Source: Chromera velia (Eukaryota; Sar; Chromeraceae). Taken from it: DNA of 22,500 nucleotides. Location of the stretch: assembly GCA_018398765.1 (NCBI GenBank), contig JAHBMJ010000318.1, forward strand, positions 1 to 22,500, read 5' to 3'. Position 1 is the first letter of the stretch. Each line of letters starts with the position of its first letter. The notes beneath the pieces are model-generated. The model saw nothing but the letters and a program-made list of their open reading frames with translations, did no database searches and was not told the DNA's origin. The position numbers and the translations under genes were made by a program. Below are positions 10,072 through 20,452 of the stretch, piece by piece.

Positions 10072-11490
10072 TTAGTCTATCCTTAGGCTATTGTAGCATG
10101 CGATAGTACAATGTACTATCCTATGGCAACTATGCCCGCCCATCAGGTTATATGTCAGCATGCGCAAAAAAGAAAAGATCGAGCCATCCGTAACTGACAG
10201 GGCAGAACGGGGAAGGGCAGAGACGGAAAGAACACCGAAAGACGACTTGCTGTACAGGAAAAAGACAAACATACGGCGAGAAGACGGGAAGTCGTACTGC
10301 AGAAGAGTGAGTCTAGCAAGGAGGGGAAAGTGAGAGGAAGATTGCCCATCATCCTCAGAAGCCTTCATGCATTCTTTTGCAACTGTCTGTCTCATCTTGC
10401 CCTTAAAGAAAAGTGAGCTGGTGCCTCGTGCCCTACGACCATTCTACCCGCATTGGGAAGACAGATCGGGCTCGACCCTCAGCGAGTGGACAGAAATCAA
10501 ATCAGCCCAAAGAAGCAGCCTGTCTATAGACCTTGTGAATTGTTGACAGCAGTTATTCTTCCAGGCATGCAACATAGCTGCAGGAATAGTATGTGTTATG
10601 ATGGAAAGAGAGTGCCACCAGTCAGCCATGTGGGAGCAAAGAAGGGCTTTGCAAGGAAGAAGACCAAGGATGCAAAGAAAGGGCAGGTGGAGGCTGCGAG
10701 CAGACAAATCACCACACCAACGGGCAAACCAAAGTTGCAAAGCATCAAGAGCGAGCAGGTCTGCATCTTACATTCAGTTTGGCAGATATTCAAGGCAGTA
10801 GAGCACTACGGGGGTCCAGTAGGCTCTAAAGACTGTTACCTGCGCGCTAGCCTGCGCGTCAATACTGAGCGGGCCCATGCTCGTAATCAATTCAACAACC
10901 CCTCCCAGAGCCCGCGAAGCAGAAGCAATACGGGACTTAATTGTCTTGTTCAAGCACCTCCCTTCAAAGAAAACACACCCCAGATATTTGTATTTGGATG
11001 TCCATTCAACTTCCTTCCCACCATACACGACTCTACCTGCAGACTGCCGCAGAGCCAAGGCAGACAGACGCAAGATTTTTGTTTTCTTTAAGTTCCCAGT
11101 TATTGACAATCCCCATTCCTTGCAATACCCTTCCAAGGCTGAGAACTTCTTTTGCAGATCCGAGACGGAATGAGCAAAGAAACAGAGATCATCCGCATAC
11201 CCCAGACTGCCTAAGATGCAGTTGTCAAAGAGGATAGGTTCGGGCTGTCTCTTGGGCTCCTTATCACTGCCTACCTCCATTCTACTGTCTGACCATCCTG
11301 CTCCCTCTGCTTCTCTGTCTACGGCCCCCTCGTTCTTATTAACTGAACATACACGGGAAAAGTCATTGATATACATAAGAAAGAGAATGGGAGAGAGAGC
11401 ATCACCTTGCTTTACCCTAGCACCCTCCCGAAAACGCAAAGAGTCCCCGTCTACCTTTCCCCAGACCTCTCTATACATTTCACAGATCAT
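10072..11490 (-). pseudogene. LINE ORF2, C-terminal half: RT motifs B to E and C-terminal region
   Basis: Protein reads from MICEMYREVWGKV. RT motif B is ARVKQGDALSPILFLMYIND (about 11361-11422), and the catalytic YADD is in LGYADDLCFF (11176-11205). Then come the EWGLSITGNLKKTKIL and YKYLGCVFFEG motifs typical of LINE RTs. After the RT the same frame continues through LPN (stop TGA at 10774-10776, then TAA two codons on) into LDALQLWFARW, like the C-terminal part of LINE proteins. It then passes a TAG at 10444-10446 to a TAA at 10072-10074. Only point stops and no frameshifts are seen over 1.4 kb. Sequence between 11491 and 11679 that is open on this strand is antisense of the other half. 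Confidence 0.8.
10103..10119. repeat. 17-bp palindrome, second copy
   Basis: Identical to 2092-2108. It lies in the 3' part of the LINE. On the - strand it follows a CATAGTTGCCATAG motif that is also partly present at about 2023-2036 (CATAGTTACCAAAG). Confidence 0.6.
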
Positions 11491-12941
11491 ACTTACTAAT
11501 CCATTTACTGTACAGAGGGTTTCTGATTGGGAGGTTGACTTTGATGGTATTACCTCCCCCGACCATGCAACCGTTTCCTTCTCCTTCTCCCCCCTCTCGG
11601 CCGAACCCGAATCCGAAGATGCTCTCCCATCCCACCAAAACCTCTCTGATTGTCCTCCCCTTTTCTGTTTAAACCGCACAACCCCGGACCGGGTCTCTGA
11701 TGAAGAAATCGCACCGCTTGCAGCAGCGGTGAGATCGTTTACTGAGGATCGATGGCCTCGCTTGTGGGCTAGCTTGTGGGCCTATCATGAGCAGATCCAA
11801 CCATTCGAGGAGCCGTCTGCTCCTCCGCCTCCCCCAGTGTCCCTGTATCCCCAACCAGGCCCTGGGCTAACTTTGGAGGGCGATGACGATCGCGCGTGTC
11901 TGCACAGGTTAGTTGAGGAATGGTTGCGTATGCTGGTAGGGCTAGTGGTAGGGCCAATCAAGCAGACAGGGGACAAAGGGCCTGGCCCAGAAGGTAGACG
12001 ATCAAAGAGAGAGGCATGGTTTGATTTGGAATGGAAAGCTTTATAGAAAGAGGTTAAAGAGGCAGACGAGAGATGGAAGCTAGTGAGAGATGGGAATGGA
12101 AGAGGAATAGAGTTCGATAGACTGCAGAGGCTTCTCCAAGTCCGTCGTACTTTGTTTAAAAGAAAGAGAGTTACGTGGGAGAGAGCATAAGCCCAGAAGG
12201 TATAAGAAGAGTTGTTAAAAGACCCGTTTGCTATCTGAAAGAGAAAAAAAAAAGCTGCCTCAACTGGGGGAGCCTCTCGTCCTTCTCCACGTGAGTTCTC
12301 GAATCATTGGGTGGGGGTGTTTGAAGACAAGAATGAAGAGCCTCTCTCTTCCGCCCTCCCACCTGCCCCTCCTCCTTTCCACCCTTCTATTTTGCCCTTC
12401 TCTTTCCATCGAATCTCCTCTGCTCTAAAGAAAATGAATAGAAAGAAAGCCTCTGGCTTTGAAAGAATCTTCTCCGCTCAGCTTGACCTTTGTTTTATGC
12501 ACTCGGCGTTCTCTCATTTTTTACTTTTTGTTTTGTTTCATTGTATGCATATCTTTGCTTGCTGGCCTCCCTCCTAGAATGTGCTGCATATCTGCCCTAT
12601 CCCTAAAGGCCCTGCCTCTCCTTCTCCCAATGAATGGAGGCCTATTCATATTGTCAACCCTTTCACAAAACTTTTTGGTTTGCTGATGGACGGCCGTGTG
12701 CGCTCTCAAGTTGAGTTTGACGTCAGGCAGTTAGGTTTCAGACAAGGGGTAGGAACGAGGAAAGGGGTAGGCGCGCTTGTCTCTACCATTCTTTCCTCTG
12801 AAAAGAAAAAGAAAGCTCTGCTGGCAGGCTTTGTTGATTTCTCTAAAGTTTTCGATACTGTGCCAAGAGATAAGCTAATTCAAAAACTGAGAAGAGAAAG
12901 TATGTGTGAGGCAGATGTGTGCATGATCTGTGAAATGTATA
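11491..12941 (+). pseudogene. LINE ORF2, N-terminal half, inverted: endonuclease end and RT fingers to motif A
   Basis: One frame runs throughout. It opens with what looks like the last part of an APE-type endonuclease (ITSPDHATVSFSF at about 11548-11586, like the SDHxPV motif). It passes a Pro-rich linker and reaches RT motif 0 (SALKKMNRKKASGFERI, about 12418-12468), then CPIPKGP...NEWRPIHIVN (about 12590-12660), LGFRQGVGTRKG (about 12730-12765), and motif A FVDFSKVFDTVPRDKL (about 12830-12877) with the first catalytic Asp. The coding sense breaks off after MICEMY at 12941. Stops in the frame are TAG 12044, TAA 12188, TAA 12203, TGA near 12236 and TAG 12578. The last two fall where conserved Trp residues (FW.R and P..W) are expected, so they look like TGG-to-TGA and TGG-to-TAG changes. 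Confidence 0.8.
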
Positions 12942-13147
12942 TGAATGTTGTTATCGATGTTATTAGCAACGTTTTATACTTTTTAAACTATGAGAAACTG
13001 GTTTAAGCGTTTCTATTTAGTGTATTTTTATCTTAATTTATCATTTTTTTTTTTTTAGTCGGAATTAGTCTTGGAGTCAGTCTGGTCCCGTTTTCACATC
13101 TGTACCATTCATACAATTATTTTTCTCCCTTGCTTCCCGCTCTCTAG

Positions 13148-13288
13148 ATGAAGAAGAGATACGACGAGTTCCTAGCTAGCCTAGCAGCCAGCAAACTACA
13201 AGTCACCAAACAGGATGCAAGCGAAGCACTCCAATCAGCTGACATGGAACGCAGGGAGTCTCTGACACTCCCTTTCACAGTCTCCTGA
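13148..13288 (+). CDS. Candidate small terminal exon of an unknown gene
   Basis: A strong splice-acceptor-like stretch (pyrimidine-rich, ending CCCGCTCTCTAG at 13147) directly precedes ATG and a 46-codon frame ending in TGA at 13286-13288. The protein is charged and probably helical (KKRYDEFLASLAASKLQVTK...), with no family recognised. No donor partner or promoter can be identified, and the LINE lies just upstream. It could be chance. Confidence 0.25.
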   Translation: MKKRYDEFLASLAASKLQVTKQDASEALQSADMERRESLTLPFTVS

Positions 13289-14357
13289 CTGTGCCTGCAG
13301 CGTTTTGGAAAGCAACGAACGAGATGGAGAGAGACTGATCATCAAGTTGGTATCGATTTGGCGCATATTTGACTCCTTCATAGAAGGTGTGTTTTCAAGT
13401 TTCAGACCCTCGAGCTGAGTGATCACCATATCATGTTACGAGCTAGTCATGACATTCAAGAGGCTAAACTAGATAGCGGCAGAAAGACTCTGACCTAAAC
13501 TGATTAACTCCAGAAGGTTCAGAAGGTTTCAAGTAAAGATCGTCAAGATACCTTGATCAACCTAATCTGCCTCTCATTCCTTCTAATCTAAAACAGTTGT
13601 TTTTATTTCCGCATTTGATAGAGAATCAAACGTGATATGCAAACAGACTGAATTCATGCAACAGGCTGAACTCAAGCTACAGGACAGCAGCTACAAGCCA
13701 ACATCCATGTCCCAGAGCTAATTCATCTGCAAGGCAGTCACAGCGCGTAAGGACCAAGACCCCGGCACTCAAACACCTGCAAGAAGGGCCCGCGTCGCAT
13801 CGGCACGTGTGGAATGCCTGAGCCCGCGCTGGCGTTGCTATCCAACCCGAGTCGTTCTGGACAATGACAGATGGAGAGAAGAGAGGCAGGGCAAAACTTT
13901 TATTAGATTCTTTTTGCTTCACTCTAGCCTTTACAAAGGCTACTCTTCACCCCAAGAAAAAGAACTTAACTAAGAGAAGACTTAACCCCTCTATGCTTTT
14001 TCTAGTCGGTTTAACTCTTTAATTATTTTTTTACGCTAAATTCCTGGTAGGCAATAGGGGCTGCATCAAAAATTAGCTAAAAAGCTAGATAAAAACAAAA
14101 AAAAGGTCGGCATTTAATTAGCTAAAATCTGGAATCTTTAATACAAAACAGTCAACTAACTAAAAAAAAATATATTTATAAAATACATATTGTAAATATA
14201 AATGCACTGCATATTATTATGCGCATTTAACATCGAGCATTTCAATAGTAAGTTAGCTTTAATGTTAAAGCAAACATCTCGCTAGACATTTCGATGTTGA
14301 GCCCGACCGGGTACATGCGCTCGGCATTGGAGCAGGAGGCCAATCCTCCAGACATTA

Positions 14358-14380
14358 ATCCTATCCTATCCTATCCTATA
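14358..14380 (+). repeat. (CCTAT)n pentanucleotide repeat
   Basis: About four perfect CCTAT units are followed by ATATATT. Confidence 0.8.
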
Positions 14381-14546
14381 TATTATTCCCTATATAAAAA
14401 ATTGCTAATCTATATAAAAAAGAGAATTATATTAATTACATTGAACACATTCCTAGACACATTCAAGAATTCTACGTATACGAGGAATCTCATTAAACTT
14501 TTAATCATGCAAGGATTTGACTCGGATTTCTATGTATATGGGTTGA

Positions 14547-17359
14547 TTAACAAATGATTTTGGTGTCTTCCAACTTTCCTTCAGAGTTGGCGCGTGCAAG
14601 CAACACACCTACAGCTTCTCTGAAAGCCTTCTTCTCTGCCGTCGCGCGGCTGCCTTGCTGCTTCTGCAAGCTCAGAGACACAAGGTTGGGCAAAGACTCG
14701 GGGCGGAGGCAGTCTACGAAGGCGGTCACGCCATCTGCTGTGATGTTGTTTCTCCGAAGCTTAAGATGAGTGAGAGCTGGTGAGAAGTTCAAACAGAAAC
14801 CGAAGCCTAACATCTTCAGCCCTTCATCGTCAACACCACACCCACAAAGGGAGAGGATAGACAATTTTGGCAGTTTTTCTTTCATAAAACACGCAGCCAA
14901 CGACCGCAACCCTACCGCCTGCAGCCTCCCCCCCTCCAACGTGTTCAGATTTGGGAGGCCTTTCTCACTCACCTCGACTGCACGGATGAACTCATCAATA
15001 TTCTCAGACTCGGAATTGTTCGTCAGATGGACCTTTCTTACTGTTTGGGGAAATTTTCCCTTCCTCACTATTTCAGCTAATGCCGACACACCCTCACTGG
15101 CCAGACTGCCCATTTGAAGCTCGACCAAACTCGGAAGCTTTTCTAATTCTAGAGCATTCGCTACCGACGCGCCCCCCTCCCCTCCCTTTGCGCCAAGCTT
15201 GAGGGTTTCCAAAAAGGGCAGCCCCTGATCACACTCAGTGATGGCCCCCATCAAATTCTCAACCCCCTCCCCGCCGACATTCTTGTTTCTTGACAGATCC
15301 AGACCTGCCAGGAACACAAAACTCTTCTGTCTGACGTGCTCTCCGAGCACCGAGAGAGTCTCGTCAGTCAGACCGCAGTCCGACAGTTCAAGCCTGTTGT
15401 CAGACTGCAACTTCCTCTGTCGGAAGCATTCAACCAGTCCCTCCATTCCCTCCCTCCCAATTCTTCCTCCCTTCACACACCGAGAAAAGGAAATACCATC
15501 CAACCCCTTGTCGCTTTCTAAAATGGCGTGCATCAGCTGATCGACACAAATTCGATCTTCATCGCGCACCCACTCCTCCAACTTCCATGGAAGCCAACAA
15601 GGGGCAAACGAGGGGGCACAAACCTCAAATCCCCCTCGTCTGATCAGATCTCCCAGTGCCTCCACCCCTCTCTCATCAATTTCCCAATCACCGATGCAAC
15701 TTGCTGAGCCGGACAGAGAGGACAGCTTTCTCGATGCAAACGCACGCATCAACAACCCCCCCCCTTCTTCCGTCATCGCTTGATTATTCCTCAGACGGAA
15801 GCTGACGAGACTGCGCAATCCACCCTCACTCTCTGCAATCGCTCTAACAAAATCATCCCACGCCTCGGAAGACACTTCACGATTCTCACTCATGTCCACA
15901 TGCACCAACCCTCCCCCAGCACCTTGCCTCACAGCCTCCGCTAGCCCCCTGACGGCTTCATCCGTCAATTCAGAATTTTCCAGGTCAAGAGAGGAAACTT
16001 TCGGCAACTTCCCGGATGTCAGGGCGACCCCCAAAGACCCCACCCCCTCTCCCGCATACGAATGCGCCAAAAGCAGCTTCTCAAGAAAGGGGAGGCCTTG
16101 CTCACTTTCCACCACCGCACTCATCAATGCTTCCATCCCCACTCTCCCAAAATTTCCGCTCCTTTTCAAATCAAGCACTTCCAGCCTCGCCAAACAGCCA
16201 GCACCCACCACCCCTCTTAGCAACACCATCTCTGCGTCTGTGAACTCCATGTCACACAAAGTCAAATGGGACAGCGAGGACAGTTTTGACGCGCTGAGGC
16301 CGGTAAGAAAAGCGTGATTTCCTTCTGGTGAGATCAGGTCGTTCTCGCCCTGCTCTCCATCTATGTGCAACTCTCGGAGAGACTCAAAAAGCCCCAGCCG
16401 CAACCCGTCCCCCAAAAGACGCAGCTTCCCCTCCCTAGGCTTGTGCAAATGCAAATAAAGCCACTCAAACCGACTCTCTTTCCCTCTCCCTACCTCTCCC
16501 ACACTCAGCCCTCTCTCATTCCTCCTTTCCGCTCCCTCTTCCGTTTCCCCCTCCCCTCCATTTACTTCCCGCCCTGCCTCTCCTTCTCCCTCTCCCCCTC
16601 CCGCCGTCTCAATGCTTCTTTGCATCCCCTGCAGGAATGCTGCGGTTTCCGGTTGTCGAAGATGGAGCCGGAGAGACCGCAAGGCGGCAAACTTCCCCTC
16701 CCCCAACCCTCTCGCTTTCTCTGTGCTCATTTTGGCAAGATGCAAACGAACGTGCTCAAGGGGGGCGCACTCAAGATCTGCGAGGGCGTTCAGGAAGGTC
16801 TCTGTTGACTCTTCTGAATCGTATCCCAGCTCTTCCATCAAGTTCAAGTGTTTCAATTTAGGGACTTTCATAACTTTCAAACCCCTACTAAGCCTTTCAA
16901 GCCCCCACCCCCTCATTCTGTCGCGCCCCTCCCATTTATGCCCTTCCAAGTCCACCATTTCAAGGCAGGGAAGGGCTCCTTTTTCGAGAAGCCGTCCCAG
17001 TAAGGAGAATTCCAGCGCTCCCGCGGTGCACTCTCTGAGTACCAGAACGCGAAGATGAGGAACAAAACTATCCAAAAACAAGAATATGAACCCGGTCAGG
17101 TAGTTGTTCGAGAGATCAAGTGTCTCAAGACGGAGCCTTTTGTTGAACGACGCTCTGCACAAAAGGTCGAAAGCGTGTCTTTCCTTCTTGGCTCCTTTGC
17201 CTTCATTCGGCTTTGACTCTCCGCTCACGGGCCGGGTCCCTTCCTCATCTGGAATCACAGTGTCATCCAGATTCAGGGTACGGAGGGACTCTACGTCCGT
17301 CGGAAAGTAAGGCACTGCCTCCCCGAGAACTCGGAGACCCTCCCGTCCTAGAGGGTTGC
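14547..17359 (-). CDS. RNI-type leucine-rich repeat protein, large 3' exon
   Basis: A single open exon of 2813 bp encodes about 936 residues of LRRs of the ribonuclease-inhibitor type (28-30 residues, L..LdL..N.l...G...L). It ends at TAA 14547-14549. No other domain is visible, so a scaffold or binding role is likely but the partner is unknown. Translation is open further up to an ATG at 17459, but the true start of the exon is the acceptor TCTCAG before 17359: splicing there to the exon ending at 17691 rebuilds a perfect repeat (LETLCLKGNPLGREGL) in phase 1. A Gly/Glu-rich insert of about 30 residues (near 16500-16600) interrupts the repeats. From about 16205 to 14770 the repeats form a super-repeat of roughly 90 residues (EALMSAVVESEQGLPFLE, then ...KLP..., then EAVRGLAEAVRQG), present about five times. 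The exon has no premature stop, unlike the nearby retroelements. Confidence 0.85.
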
Positions 17360-17690
17360 CTGAGAGATCGAACGAAGAGGCAGACAGACAGAGAGTAATT
17401 TTAAACCTGATTTGAGAAGTAAATGTAAGATCATCGTGCAGAAGAGGCGTAGAAGGCAAGAGTCCTTCCCTTCTTTTTCCTTTCCGCCTGTCTTGTTGTC
17501 ATCTTTTTGTCCTGCGTCAACTCATGTGGACACGCCAAGATCTGCTTCCTTAATTCCATTTGGTCTTCAATTCTGTCATGCATGTTGGGAGGCGCGCCTG
17601 CCGTCTTCTCTCTCTCTTTTTTCGTTGGGCGTGATTGATCAATCGGAGTATCTCATACACAAAGCTTCGCCGATCGACTGACGAGCTCAC
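17360..17690 (-). other. Intron of the LRR gene
   Basis: 331 bp in phase 1. Donor G|GTGAGC at 17691/17690 and acceptor TCTCAG| at 17360. The join restores the LRR consensus across the boundary, which is the strongest evidence for it. Confidence 0.8.
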
Positions 17691-17774
17691 CTTTCAAGCA
17701 CAGAGTTTCCAAGCCAGGCAGCTGCAGCAGTGGCGGGAAGACCTCCTTTGCCTCTGAGGGCCCCAGCGTGTTGC
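17691..17774 (-). CDS. LRR gene exon of 84 bp (one repeat)
   Basis: Exactly 28 codons in phase 1-1. It begins after ATGCAG with GC AAC ACG, so the split Gly is completed as GN. The residues NTLGPSEAKEVFPPLLQLP and then GLETLCLK form one complete ribonuclease-inhibitor LRR. Intron phase and position match the next exon, so the exon is a module of one repeat. It joins upstream to the exon ending at 18137 and downstream to 17359. Confidence 0.8.
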
Positions 17775-18136
17775 CTGCATGCAGTCATGCATTCATGCAT
17801 GGGGGGGATTCATCCAATCCGGAGAACAGTGGCTACTTGTTCTTGCAGTATTCTAGACCCAAAACGAATAGGAAAGGAGCAGGGAAAACCTGGATCGGTG
17901 GGCCGACAGCTAGACAGAAAGAAAGAAAGGAAAGGTCATTCTTTCGATGTACAGACACGCACGCGTGGATGAAAGTATGCAAGCAAGCAAACGTGCGCAC
18001 AGTGGGAGAGGAAAGATTTTTTTTTCCAACACTGCTTCGTCTTCCTTCCCCTTGGAGTCGTTTTGCCCCGGGTGGTGTCTGACTCGTTCTCTGCCTCCTT
18101 TCCCCCCCTTTTTCTCTCTTTCCTCCTCGAACGGAC
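17775..18136 (-). other. Intron of the LRR gene
   Basis: 362 bp in phase 1. The donor is G|GTCCGT at 18137/18136, weaker than consensus, and the acceptor is TGCATGCAG| at 17775. The splice gives SIDFAGNTLGPSEA, again a regular LRR junction. Confidence 0.7.
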
Positions 18137-18253
18137 CAGCGAAGTCGATGCTCTTCAGCGAGGGCGTCTCTTGCCCCTCCTCTCTGCGGGACTTGAGGCC
18201 TTCCAGAAATTGGACGAAACCGGGAAGGGCGGCTCCTTTCACGACGCGACTGT
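18137..18253 (-). CDS. LRR gene exon of 117 bp (one longer repeat)
   Basis: 39 codons in phase 1-1 after the acceptor ATCTGCAG| at 18254. The residues include VVKGAALPGFVQFLEGLK and TPSLKSIDFA. It is an LRR with an insertion of about ten charged residues (SRREEGQE) before the beta strand. Splicing to the 84-bp exon keeps the repeat phase. The gene must continue upstream because this exon starts inside a repeat, but I could not place the next exon. Confidence 0.7.
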
Positions 18254-19574
18254 CTGCAGATGGCATCAATAGAGAGTGCACACACCATCAGAAAGCCCTT
18301 GCCATACAGAATGTCCCTCGACCTAGGACACTCACCCAGATACAGTCACACATGCATAAAGAATGAGTCGACAGGAAGAAAAGAACCGTAAAGAGAAATC
18401 CTGGCGGGCGTGGGCTCGGCCAGGCGGGCATATCGAATGCACGAGCGCATGAAGAGAAAGAGAAGCAAAACGGAAGGTCTGCGATTCGACTGTCTTACTC
18501 CCCCGCGTTCACTCTCTCTCCAGAAACCCACTTTGCTTCTGCGCCACCGACTGACTTGGCGACTTGCTTGAGAACTGACTAACTGACTGGCGGAGCGCGA
18601 CTGGCTGGCTTGCTGAGTGAGCGATCCTACACACGAGCAAGCGAGCGACTGGCTGACTGAGTCTCACTGCCTGACAAGCAATCAACCCGACTGACCGATT
18701 TTCAGTTCTTCGACAGATACCGGAAGACCTGCCAAGAGCAGGTGGAGGGACTTGTAAGGGATCCCCCGAGTTCCTGAAAAAGGAAGGAAGGAAAGAGAGA
18801 GCTAGAATTAATCCCGTGAAGAACTGTACGTCTCGTTTGCCTAACTGTTCGGCCTTCGCCATAGTACATGAGGTTCATTTTGAGCTAGTTCCTAAACATG
18901 CATGGAAGTATTTTGCTGCGCGGCTTCTTTCCATTCCTCCTCAAAGACAGACACTGGTCGAGCGGAGAGGTCACGGGGAGAAAAAAGGAAAAGAAAGCTG
19001 TTTCAAATGAAAACAGAAAGAAGTCACTCGGGTGCCTAACCTTATGAGAAAAAGAAAGCATAAACAAATCGATTGATGGGCGGACAAAAAAAGGAAGCAG
19101 AGAGAAGTGCCAAGCGCATCCTGCTTTACTTACCTCTTTCCAGAGCGCACCAGAAAAAAAAAAATCGATCGAATCAGTCTGTATAACCAGTCAAGGAAAT
19201 CGTGCATCGATCCGTCAATTTGTCGGTTTTGTCCGTTTGTTCACCTGTCTGCAAATCTCTCCCTCACTCCATTTGTGGATGTCCGTGTTTGTGTCTCGTT
19301 ATCTATCCGCCATATGTCCACCAAACTATTCATGTGCCTTTCTTTCTGTGCATCTAGCTGCATGTCTGACCAGAAAGATCGAGGCGGTGTAACGGATGGA
19401 CAGGGACCCCCATCTGCAGAGAGGGAGGGGAAGTGCAACCCGCGGGAGGGATCAGGGCGGGGACGTGCAGAGCAGTTGGACAGAGAGCGGATTGGAAGAT
19501 GTCGGCTGAGTTTTCGCATGAGCAACAAGAGCAAAGTGACTCAGGCTCGGGGCACAGAGGGCTCCAAATGAACA
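18254..19574. other. No defendable gene; degenerate CTGA/CTGG repeats
   Basis: Between about 18545 and 18700 the + strand is full of imperfect CTGACTGG and GCGAGCGA units. The remainder has short open frames with no recognisable motif. A + frame at 19107-19571 is Ser/Cys/Arg-rich and not convincing. The part near 18254-18862 may hold upstream exons or the promoter of the LRR gene. Confidence 0.5.
18735..18862 (-). CDS. Possible first exon region of the LRR gene
   Basis: An ATG at 18862 (MAKAEQLGKRD...) is followed about 55 bp on by a strong acceptor-like tract (TTTCCTTCCTTCCTTTTTCAG, ending near 18774). The sequence after it can be read as IPYKSLHLLLAG, weakly LRR-like, before a possible donor. 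Neither the donor of the first piece nor the join to 18253 is convincing. Treat it as a lead only. Confidence 0.2.
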
Positions 19575-19761
19575 CAAAAAAGGAAGGAAGGAAGGGAGGA
19601 AGGAAGAAAGGAAGGAAAGAAAGAAAGAAAGAAAGAAAGAAAAGAAAGAAAGAAAGAAAGAAAGAAAAAAAGAAAGAAAGAAAGAAAGGAAAGAAAGGAA
19701 AAAAAAAAAAAAAAAAAGAAAGAGAGAAAGAGAGAAAGAAAGAAAAAAAGAAAGAAAGGAA

Positions 19762-19795
<34 letters not shown>

Positions 19796-19834
19796 AATAA
19801 ATAAATAAAGAAAGAAAGAAAGAAAGAAAGGAAA
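19575..19834 (+). repeat. GAAA/GGAA purine microsatellite, about 260 bp
   Basis: Pure purine on the + strand apart from a few AAAT units near 19797-19807. GGAA units come first, then GAAA units, with an A run of about 18 at 19699-19717. Open frames of Lys/Arg/Glu (+) and Phe/Leu/Ser (-) here are artefacts. Confidence 0.95.
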
Positions 19835-20394
19835 ATTGACTGACTCAAGAAAAAGAGAATGAAAGAGACATAAGGTTACACGGGATGATGAAGCCAAGCA
19901 TTTCTTCAGTCGCTTTCATTGGTCTCTTCGCCCTCCTTCCGTTTCGACGATGACGTTTCGAAAGAGTTCGAGTCCAACAGCGTTTTTTTTGCTTTCAGAA
20001 AGAAGAAGTCGAATATTTACCCACCCGTGTGATGATGAGGTTGTTCAACCAGACAATCCCAAAGCTTTCCCTTTGCTTTGCAAACTCGGAAACTCTCTGC
20101 AGATAAAAGAGATCAAAACAGAGCACCACAATCGATCCAGTGTCTCAGAAACATGTCAGGAGAATTCAAATCTACAAGTCTTCATTTCTCCCAGCCGCGC
20201 CAGCGGGTAAGTCATGCCGGCAGAGAAGGCAAGAGAAGAGAAGGCACGTACGCGCAAAACCTCTCAAGGTTGAAGACAAACAACCAGAAGAAGAGCCTGA
20301 GGAGGAACCAAAGAAAGGGGGGGGACTTTGGCCATCCACGGAAAGGAAAATTGGGACATTAGTCCACGAATCCCCTCCCTCAAGCCTTGTTTAA

Positions 20395-20452
20395 AAAACC
20401 TGAAGAAAGACCAAAAGATCGAGAAAACCTGAAGAAAGACCAAAAGATCGAC
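20395..20452 (+). repeat. 29-bp tandem repeat, two copies
   Basis: AAAACCTGAAGAAAGACCAA plus AAGATCGAG is repeated almost exactly, starting at 20395 and again at 20424. The only change seen is G to C at the end of the unit. Confidence 0.85.

Larger units (their letters stand above)
10072..12941 (-). mobile_element. Non-LTR (LINE) retrotransposon, 5'-truncated with 5' inversion
   Basis: Sense is taken as the - strand, because the C-terminal half of the ORF and the 3' end lie on it. Reading that strand from 12941 downward, one meets the 5' half in reverse orientation and then the 3' half in correct orientation from 11490 to about 10072. The halves split inside the RT, just after motif A. Both end at the same protein point (MICEMY), and a 19-bp sequence, ATGATCTGTGAAATGTATA, is present at 12923-12941 (+) and 11472-11490 (-). 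This is the structure expected from twin priming during target-primed reverse transcription. Target duplications and the exact 3' end are not resolved; the element could extend to the tetranucleotide repeat near 9850. Confidence 0.8.
12942..14546. other. AT-rich non-coding region with poly-T tract and simple repeats
   Basis: It holds a poly-T run (about 13047-13058), a candidate small exon (listed separately), an AT-rich stretch (about 14000-14230) with partly repeated AATTAGCTAAAA, a short imperfect inverted repeat (14227-14236 with 14291-14300) and (CCTAT)n at about 14358-14378. The last few hundred bases are probably 3' untranslated sequence of the LRR gene; a variant poly(A) signal ATTAAA lies on the - strand at 14500-14505. 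Confidence 0.5.

Noticed and set aside
10453-11100. 212-codon open frame on the + strand
   Set aside because: It is antisense to the LINE RT and C-terminal region, which has clear motifs on the - strand.
11491-11679. N-terminal extension of the - strand RT frame
   Set aside because: It is open by chance; on the + strand the same bases encode the LINE endonuclease end, and the real RT continuity runs through MICEMY.
14227-14300. Possible small MITE with inverted ends TTAACATCGA and TCGATGTTGA
   Set aside because: The repeat is only ten bases with a mismatch, and no target duplication is seen.
14554-17310. Many + strand open frames across the LRR gene
   Set aside because: They are antisense of the LRR exon; none has its own motif and the composition mirrors the repeats.
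18541-18720. CTGACTGG-rich stretch considered as a regulatory repeat array or CRISPR-like array
   Set aside because: Units are irregular, four-base based and without spacers; it is decayed simple repeat.
19354-19897. Long Lys-rich (+) and Phe/Leu-rich (-) open frames
   Set aside because: They arise from the GAAA microsatellite and resemble no real membrane or nuclear protein.
19960-19985. tRNA B-box-like word AGTTCGAGTCC
   Set aside because: No matching A box, acceptor stem or cloverleaf could be drawn around it.
20209-20214. Consensus-like splice donor GTAAGT after an 80-codon frame
   Set aside because: There is no supporting partner exon, acceptor or protein motif; such words occur by chance.
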